Source: JBHPGW01 sp042569785 (GTDB taxonomy: Bacteria; Planctomycetota; Phycisphaerae; Sedimentisphaerales; Anaerobacaceae). Taken from it: a stretch of DNA of 10,334 bases. The stretch spans positions 1-10,334 of the forward strand of contig JBHPGW010000083.1 of the NCBI GenBank assembly GCA_042569785.1, given 5' to 3'. The translations under genes were made by a program, and so were the position numbers. Positions within the stretch are counted from its first letter, which is position 1. Every line of letters begins with the position of its first letter. This document shows positions 5,888 to 10,334 of this stretch, in pieces. The notes under the pieces were generated by a model. The model worked only from the letters and a program-made list of their open reading frames with translations. It searched no databases and had not been told where the DNA came from.

Positions 5888-7696
5888 CTAATTACAGGCC
5901 CTCATATAATAAAATGTCCAGACTCCGGAAGGCGTACACATCTCTGACTCAGGAGGGTCTTCCACACAGCCGCTTTTCCTGTACCTTTCCATAACCGGCA
6001 TACCGCAACTGCCGCCGATAGCGGATTCACAGCCCCACCTTAACCAGTAGATGTAATAAAAGTCATCGCAATCTTCTAAATCTTCATTGTAGAAGCAGTA
6101 TTCTACCTGGTAATCCTGCAGCATTGCCGTACAGGTATAGCCGGTGCCGCCTTTGATATTAGCGAGTTCGGTATCGTCGATCTCGGTGAAAGCGGCTGAA
6201 ATAGCGTCATTGGAGATCAATAGTGCTACCCCTTCGCTCCAGTCCATACCAAAAAAGCCGATATCGGTGCGATAGTAGAATTTGTTATTCGTCAGGTCGA
6301 TGATCCTTACGTAACTGTCGTCGATACTTTCAAGAACGACGAAATGTTCCTTGCCGGGGATATGCAGTATCACCTGACAGCCCTGCAGGTCACTTAGTGT
6401 ATCGATATCCGTCGTAACGGCCCGGCAGTACAGGCCCTGTGACTGGGCGAATTGCTTCATCGCCCAAAGCGTAGTCTTGTTATCCGGGCCGGCTATCAGT
6501 TCTTCAAGCTGGGTATCGGTTACCGGTTTGCCCAATTGAGAAAGAGCATGTTTCATCGACGCCGTCGCGCAGTTCTGCGGCTGCGCACCTTCTGATGAGG
6601 CATAGATAAGTCTCTCGGCCAGAAGCTGCTCGGTGTCGATCAGTTCCGAATGATCATACCTGAGAGGCTTGTCCGTAAGCGAGGTGATATACTCTGTGAG
6701 CGTATCATGCTCGTATCCAATTTCAAAACTCTCGGCACCGGGTGCATTGCCGTCTATCGAGGTAATTTCCCACAGATCGCGAGCTAATAATCTCTCCGAG
6801 CCGATCTCGAGTTGTGTCAACTCGATAAAGCCGGGGATCCATCTGCCTGAAACTAACCGGTAATCAGAATATTGCCTGGAAACTATCTTGTCGCTGCTTA
6901 TTACCGAGCATGACAATACGGCATAGTTCTTTGCAGTATCCAGCAGCAATCCCACTATTTTGCCGTTTGCCAAATCCAGCGTTAGATTTATTTGTGTCTG
7001 ACCGCCAACAATATTCTCTGTCGCGGATGAATCAATAGCGACAAGATTGCCGTTGGAGTAGGGACCATATCCCCAGGGAATGATACCTGCAGTTAACGGG
7101 CCATTTACGACGTGCGGCACATTATCTGTAGCGTCGATTACCGCGTTATCAGCCGAAGATGCGTAAGTGCTGTACTTTTCGCCGTCCCAGGCGAATACCC
7201 GCCTGTCGTTCCATTGCATGGCGAATTGATCTGTCATGAAGTTGTCCGCCAGGTCAATGCCCGGTGTTACAGAATCGGTACGTGAGTTCGCGTTAATTTC
7301 CCAGTAAAATTTTTCACCGTCATATTTTACCGTTTCGGTCGAGATCATTGTAGATTCGTTGGACAATTCATAGCGGGTATTAAACGGTATCGCGTCAAGT
7401 TTGAGCTTCTGCCAGGTTTGGGTTAATTCCTGCTTAGCCGGATCGGCTTGATATTCGGCGATGTTCTGGTTAATTCGATTGTTGATCTCGGTCGTATCTG
7501 TTGTCTTTGGTGCCTTGTATTGCTCGTGCACCGCTTCGATCGAACCTGCGGATATCCAGGCCTTTCTCGGCTGATTGGTTAACTGCTCAAAGAGTTGCAA
7601 TATCTCCGCTCGGTCCAGTTGCTTCTCTGCCAGGGCGGTACCATGGACAGAGAGCAATAGAACAAATACAAAGAATAGAATTTTTCGACTTTTCAT
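5888..7696 (-). CDS. Secreted C39-type cysteine peptidase fused to a double-glycine motif and Cys-rich tail
   Basis: A 602-residue exported protein. Residues 1-23 are a Sec signal peptide ending 'GTALA|E'. Residues 25-345 form a beta-rich region ('VKYDGEKFYWEI', 'YRLVSGRWIPGFIEL') loosely like LolA/MucB-type domains. Residues 366-495 look like a peptidase C39/C39-like domain: Q372 or Q374 before C376 ('QNCATASM'), H451 ('KEHFVVLES') and D467 ('RIIDLTNNKF'), so the catalytic set appears intact. Residues 506-517, IDDTELANIKGG, match the double-glycine leader consensus L-S-x-x-E-L-x-x-I-x-G-G closely. The last 85 residues hold eight cysteines (522, 534, 543, 556, 564, 577, 587, 601) and many aromatics. 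C39 peptidases are known to cut after GG; self-cleavage releasing the tail is my inference. No ABC transporter domain or membrane helix follows. The ATG has a weak purine-rich GAGAG six bases upstream. The alternative is an inactive fold with a chance GG. Confidence 0.8.
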   Translation of the reverse strand: MKSRKILFFVFVLLLSVHGTALAEKQLDRAEILQLFEQLTNQPRKAWISAGSIEAVHEQYKAPKTTDTTEINNRINQNIAEYQADPAKQELTQTWQKLKLDAIPFNTRYELSNESTMISTETVKYDGEKFYWEINANSRTDSVTPGIDLADNFMTDQFAMQWNDRRVFAWDGEKYSTYASSADNAVIDATDNVPHVVNGPLTAGIIPWGYGPYSNGNLVAIDSSATENIVGGQTQINLTLDLANGKIVGLLLDTAKNYAVLSCSVISSDKIVSRQYSDYRLVSGRWIPGFIELTQLEIGSERLLARDLWEITSIDGNAPGAESFEIGYEHDTLTEYITSLTDKPLRYDHSELIDTEQLLAERLIYASSEGAQPQNCATASMKHALSQLGKPVTDTQLEELIAGPDNKTTLWAMKQFAQSQGLYCRAVTTDIDTLSDLQGCQVILHIPGKEHFVVLESIDDSYVRIIDLTNNKFYYRTDIGFFGMDWSEGVALLISNDAISAAFTEIDDTELANIKGGTGYTCTAMLQDYQVEYCFYNEDLEDCDDFYYIYWLRWGCESAIGGSCGMPVMERYRKSGCVEDPPESEMCTPSGVWTFYYMRACN

Positions 7697-8133
7697 AACA
7701 TTCTCTCTTTCTCCCCCCCAACTGCGTTAATAAAAAACCCATTTTGACGGGCCACTGCCCGATTTAATGGTCAATAATTGTTTTATTTATCATCGACCGG
7801 ATCAGGGACTTGCTTTTGTTACTTCTGAGGATCGAAATCGCGAAAAATACATGATAGTGTCAAGAATTCTTCTTGCGACGATAATTGAAGAAAAGAAAGC
7901 TCCATATGTGAGGCGATTCTCAACTCGAAAATATTGATGGTTTTTTTGTAAATTTTTCAAAAAAAATTAAAAAAAGTTAACGCAGGTGAGATTTGAGGGG
8001 GGAGAGAGAAAGAAATAATCACTTATAAACCGTGGGCAGGGCATCATTTGTGAGCAAATGCCCTGCTTTAGTCAATGTGACTTAATTTATAAGTGTAGGG
8101 CAACCAGCAAACGCCGGACTAACTGATAACCGG
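7697..8133. other. Gene-free gap with A/T tracts, inverted leader copy and nested hairpin
   Basis: No coding sequence is supported in these 437 bp. The right part holds a nested inverted repeat (8020-8095). A purine tract at 7995-8014 and GTTAACGCAG at 7976-7985 form an inverted, imperfect copy of the leader in front of the C39-type gene (7701-7731). Between them lies an AT-rich stretch with T7, A8 and A7 runs (7941-7975). On the minus strand CGGGC-AGTG-GCCCG forms a small hairpin (plus strand about 7749-7763). A minus-strand TTGACA at 7858-7863 has no acceptable -10 at 16-18 bp, so I cannot place the promoter of the C39-type gene. Confidence 0.6.
8020..8095. repeat. Nested inverted repeat able to form a branched hairpin
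   Basis: An outer perfect 10-bp pair, CACTTATAAA (8020-8029) with TTTATAAGTG (8086-8095), encloses two further hairpins. The first is a 12-bp stem, GCAGGGC plus ATTTG with CAAATGCCCTGC (8036-8066), with a 3-nt bulge and TGAG loop. The second is a small GTCA-ATG-TGAC (8071-8081). It lies about 40 nt beyond the stop of the dockerin-like gene and could end or stabilise that transcript. It lacks a proper T run directly after the strong stem, so I do not call it an intrinsic terminator. Confidence 0.55.
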
Positions 8134-8790
8134 CTATTGAGTCTTTTCAAGCCAATAATCCGTAAACAACATTAAGTCGTTAGCGTCAACGGTGCCATTA
8201 ATATCAAGGTCGGTTCCCTGGCAATCGTTTGAATCGCCGCAGGTCGTTTCCTGCCAGTACAGAGCAAGTGTTGCAAAGTCGGCAAAACCGACCTTAGTGT
8301 CATTATTGAAATCTCGTGTCCGGACATGAGTGAATGGAATATCGTATGCGAGAAAAAACCAATCGTAGAATCCTACATTACAGTCACCTATGCCTATCGC
8401 TGTATAGTCAACAAAAAACCAGTCGCCTGCATCGCCTTCTCCGGTAAAACTGATCCCGTCAACCTGATAGAAGTCATCGTTCCAATTATATGCATACGCT
8501 ATCTCACTTGCAGCTTCAAGAATCGCACCATCATAACGATTTGTGCTTTCATTGAAATCTCTGGCTGACAGTACTCCATAGTCACTGTACACCCGTTCAA
8601 TGGCCAGATCGCAGGGTATGTAGCTGTCATTAGCATCCGAACTGACAATAATGGTAAGTTTGGTTCCAACCATGATGTCTTGATATTCAAGAGGAGTATT
8701 GCCGTCAGCCAGGCATACCCTTGTTGAAAGCGCCCCTTGAACCTGTGGGGCCATGACAAAAAACAACATCAATAAAATTAACTTCTTCAT
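8134..8790 (-). CDS. Small secreted protein with C-terminal dockerin-like domain
   Basis: A 218-residue exported protein. Residues 1-19 are a Sec signal peptide ('LILLMLFFVMAPQVQG|A'). Residues 20-155 are an acidic, aromatic-rich, probably beta-sheet region ('VGTKLTIIVSSDANDSY'), perhaps cohesin-like or carbohydrate-binding; I cannot name the fold. Residues 158-215 are a dockerin-like pair of calcium loops: D160/N162/D164/K166/G168/D171 followed by 'FATLALYW', and D194/D196/N198/T200/D202/D205 followed by 'LMLFTDYWL'. Such C termini are common on exported proteins of Phycisphaerae, where partners are mostly unknown; classical dockerins bind cohesins on scaffolds. No catalytic domain is present. 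A very strong AGGAGGAGG site (8798-8806) lies 7 nt before the ATG and a good promoter lies at 9019-9047, so it is probably well expressed. The start context AATGTTATGAA is shared with the downstream C39-type gene. Confidence 0.82.
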   Translation of the reverse strand: MKKLILLMLFFVMAPQVQGALSTRVCLADGNTPLEYQDIMVGTKLTIIVSSDANDSYIPCDLAIERVYSDYGVLSARDFNESTNRYDGAILEAASEIAYAYNWNDDFYQVDGISFTGEGDAGDWFFVDYTAIGIGDCNVGFYDWFFLAYDIPFTHVRTRDFNNDTKVGFADFATLALYWQETTCGDSNDCQGTDLDINGTVDANDLMLFTDYWLEKTQ

Positions 8791-8797
8791 AACATTT

Positions 8798-8806
8798 CCT
8801 CCTCCT
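8798..8806 (-). promoter_or_regulatory. Strong ribosome binding site of the dockerin-like gene
   Basis: AGGAGGAGG on the minus strand, 7 nt before the ATG at 8790. It is the strongest such site in the window and fixes the start. Confidence 0.85.
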
Positions 8807-9018
8807 AAAACTCGATACCATATTTATCTCAAAAGAGCACAAAATTCACATTAAAAGTATTGCTCGATAACATCCTTCTTCTGTCCTGAGAAAGAACCAA
8901 AAACATTATTAACGTAAGTGACATATAGAATTGGGGTGATGCTACCCAAAAAACACAAATTCGTTCAAAATCTTCCACCGCTTCCTCCACAAAAACGCAG
9001 AAAAACAAAAGACAAATT

Positions 9019-9047
9019 ATTGTATAGTGAATAGCCGCCCAAGTCAA
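9019..9047 (-). promoter_or_regulatory. Sigma-70-type promoter of the dockerin-like gene
   Basis: On the minus strand TTGACT (9042-9047) is followed by 17 bp and TACAAT (9019-9024), 5 of 6 matches at each hexamer with ideal spacing. The predicted start near 9012 gives a 5' leader of about 220 nt, long enough for leader control or RNA structure. Confidence 0.55.
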
Positions 9048-9171
9048 GAAAATAATGAAAAAATAATGGATTCCCAGATGGATTTGACAGCAAAGTGAAA
9101 ATCGGTCTAAATCTGTTGTTTTTGGCGAAACCCTATGGTGACCTCATTTGTTGTTTGTGTGATCATAAACT

Positions 9172-10140
9172 TTAAGAGGCTGTGAAGTTGCTTATAGCTA
9201 TAGCTGTTGCATAGATTCTTTGCCGTAAAGATTCCGGCTTGATAACTTTCACCTGATCTCCATAGCTTAAAATCCAGGGTGTTATTTCATCAAGTCCATC
9301 GATACGAAATTCAATTATCGCAGAACCATCATCCTCAAAGGTAACTGTCTGTGTTTTGTGCCATTGTGAACTGGCGACCTCACTGGCGATTTCAGGTACA
9401 AATCTTAACTTGACATTATGAAGTCTGCCCTCTTTTAACATCAACCATGCACGACCAATATAATTTGATATGTCAAAATCCCTATCCTGCACGAAACATT
9501 TATTTCGTATTTTTACCTCAGCAATTTGATCAAGACGGAAACTACGCATATCCTTGTGAGTACTCGATTTGCCGATTACATACCATTTGTTTTCATTGAA
9601 TAGTATATGGTGAGGATACAAATCAAATGTTACCGTCTTTTTTTTTGATATCGAATTATAGCGAACGTTAACTATTTGTTTTTTTAATATGGCTTGCTGT
9701 ATAAATGTAAACAATTCATAGCTGATATTTTTCCTTGTACGTGGACGAGCTTTTACGGAGATGTTTGCAAGGACACTGTTACAATATCGTTTTGTTTTCT
9801 CAGGTAGATTACTTTCTATCTTAAGTGCGGCTTTCAATGCCAAATCACCAAGCGGTAAATCAATACAATCTTTGAGCTTGTAAACAAGCAAAAACAAACT
9901 CAATGCTTCCGGAACAGTTAGGTCCTGTGGAGGCATAAAAAATTCCGAATCTATCCTATAAGAATGATTCTTATTATCATAATAGCATGGTATACCTGCT
10001 TTTTGTAAGTTTTTTAAATCTCGAAAAACCGTGCGCCTGCTTACTTTAAACATTTCAGCCAAACCATCTACTGAATAACATTGACCTGTCTGTAATGTTG
10101 TTATTAACTGCAACAATCTGTCGATCTTTTGCCTTTTCAT
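9172..10140 (-). CDS. WYL-domain transcriptional regulator with N-terminal HTH
   Basis: A 322-residue DNA-binding regulator. Residues 1-60 form a DeoR-like winged helix-turn-helix ('YSVDGLAEMFKVSRRTVFRDLKNLQKAGIP'). Residues about 140-212 carry the WYL domain, with 'WYVIG' at 186-190 and the following 'RSFRLDQIAEV' (199-209), which in this family senses ligands or nucleic acid. Residues about 235-312 are the WYL C-terminal extension ('VKLRFVPEIASEVASSQW' and 'ILSYGDQVKVIKP'). The frame stays open to 10248, but the ATG at 10140 has AAGGAGA (10149-10155) 8 nt upstream, and the promoter at 10213-10241 lies inside the longer frame, so the short start is right. The targets are unknown. A palindrome inside its own promoter suggests autoregulation, and the dockerin-like gene is next downstream. 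WYL regulators often control defence or stress genes, but none is seen here. Confidence 0.9.
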   Translation of the reverse strand: MKRQKIDRLLQLITTLQTGQCYSVDGLAEMFKVSRRTVFRDLKNLQKAGIPCYYDNKNHSYRIDSEFFMPPQDLTVPEALSLFLLVYKLKDCIDLPLGDLALKAALKIESNLPEKTKRYCNSVLANISVKARPRTRKNISYELFTFIQQAILKKQIVNVRYNSISKKKTVTFDLYPHHILFNENKWYVIGKSSTHKDMRSFRLDQIAEVKIRNKCFVQDRDFDISNYIGRAWLMLKEGRLHNVKLRFVPEIASEVASSQWHKTQTVTFEDDGSAIIEFRIDGLDEITPWILSYGDQVKVIKPESLRQRIYATAIAISNFTAS

Positions 10141-10212
10141 TTTTGTTGTCTCCTTATAAGCTAAAGTTATTAGCAAACTGAAAGCAACGGCGCAAAAGCA
10201 CTCCTCCCACTC

Positions 10213-10241
10213 TCTATATCCGGAATCATCCCGGCTGTCAA
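10213..10241 (-). promoter_or_regulatory. Promoter of the WYL regulator gene
   Basis: On the minus strand a perfect TTGACA (10236-10241) is followed by 17 bp and TATAGA (10213-10218). The predicted start near 10206 gives a leader of about 65 nt ending in AAGGAGA and the ATG at 10140. Confidence 0.6.
10220..10234. promoter_or_regulatory. Candidate operator inside the WYL promoter spacer
   Basis: The 15-bp imperfect palindrome CCGGAATCATCCCGG fills most of the spacer between the -35 and -10 hexamers; six of its seven base-pair positions are symmetric about the central C. A repressor bound there would block RNA polymerase. The WYL protein itself is the natural candidate. This is inference from position. 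Confidence 0.35.
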
Positions 10242-10334
10242 GGTGCAATTTTAATTTTCAATCTTCTGCTGTTTGACTAAGTGGAATGCTCCCCGAAAAC
10301 AGTACCAATTAAAGTGAGAGTATAATCGATAAAT

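Larger units (their letters stand above)
8791..9171. other. Gap between WYL regulator and dockerin-like gene
   Basis: These 381 bp hold the promoter at 9019-9047 and the long leader of the dockerin-like gene. A 72-codon minus-strand frame (8829-9047) starts inside the -35 hexamer, so it cannot be read from that promoter. A shorter internal ATG of that frame (31 codons ending at 8829, hydrophobic start 'MSLTLIMFLVLS') lies inside the leader but has no ribosome binding site. I see no clear terminator for the WYL gene between 9048 and 9171. Confidence 0.5.

Noticed and set aside
7835..7863. Minus-strand TTGACA as promoter of the C39-type gene
   Set aside because: The hexamer is perfect but no acceptable -10 occurs at 16-18 bp (CGATTT at 17).
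8829..9047. 72-codon minus-strand frame upstream of the dockerin-like gene
   Set aside because: Its start lies inside the -35 hexamer of the best promoter and it has no ribosome binding site; the composition looks random apart from a hydrophobic patch.
9084..9112. Plus-strand TTGACA that could be a promoter
   Set aside because: The -10 at 17 bp (CTAAAT) is poor and only a minus-strand gene lies downstream.
10141..10248. 36-residue N-terminal extension of the WYL regulator
   Set aside because: The extension would include the promoter, and the ATG at 10140 has its own AAGGAGA at ideal spacing.

Overview
The window looks like bacterial chromosome from a Planctomycetota member, most likely class Phycisphaerae. 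Three things suggest this. One gene encodes a type II pseudopilin with a C-terminal H-X-DG motif. One secreted protein ends in a dockerin-like pair of calcium loops with the 'FADFATLALYW' style of that group. An ECF sigma factor is paired with a large multi-zinc-finger membrane anti-sigma. This is inference from protein style; no rRNA or marker gene is present.

Layout. Positions 1-1170 are AT-rich and hold one uncharacterised gene on the minus strand (144-986) and its promoter region. A complete IS30-family insertion sequence (1172-2291) follows, with 31-bp terminal inverted repeats, a TAA target duplication and an intact DDE transposase. It sits 32 bp before the start of an ECF sigma factor gene (2324-2872), apparently separating that gene from a promoter at 1084-1112. 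The sigma gene overlaps by 4 bp (ATGA) a 568-residue membrane protein (2869-4575) with four zinc-binding anti-sigma modules, one membrane helix and an extracytoplasmic domain.

From 4692 onward every gene is on the minus strand. In transcription order from the right these are: a WYL-domain regulator (10140-9172) with a clear promoter and a palindrome inside it; a small secreted dockerin-like protein (8790-8134) with a strong promoter and ribosome binding site; a 602-residue secreted protein (7696-5888); and a type II pseudopilin (5501-4692). A bidirectional-looking terminator lies at 5707-5744. The pseudopilin gene is flanked by inverted copies of a short dispersed repeat. The gap 7697-8133 holds a nested hairpin and an inverted copy of the leader of the 602-residue gene.

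The most striking object is the 602-residue protein. It has a signal peptide, a region resembling LolA/MucB-type domains, a C39-type cysteine peptidase domain, a close match to the double-glycine leader consensus (I-D-D-T-E-L-A-N-I-K-G-G), and an 85-residue tail with eight cysteines. C39 peptidases normally cut after such GG motifs in separate peptide precursors. Here protease and putative substrate lie in one exported chain with no ABC transporter domain, suggesting a self-processing precursor of a disulfide-rich secreted peptide. The dockerin-like protein just upstream is also secreted, but a functional link between the two is only suggested by proximity, orientation and similar start contexts.
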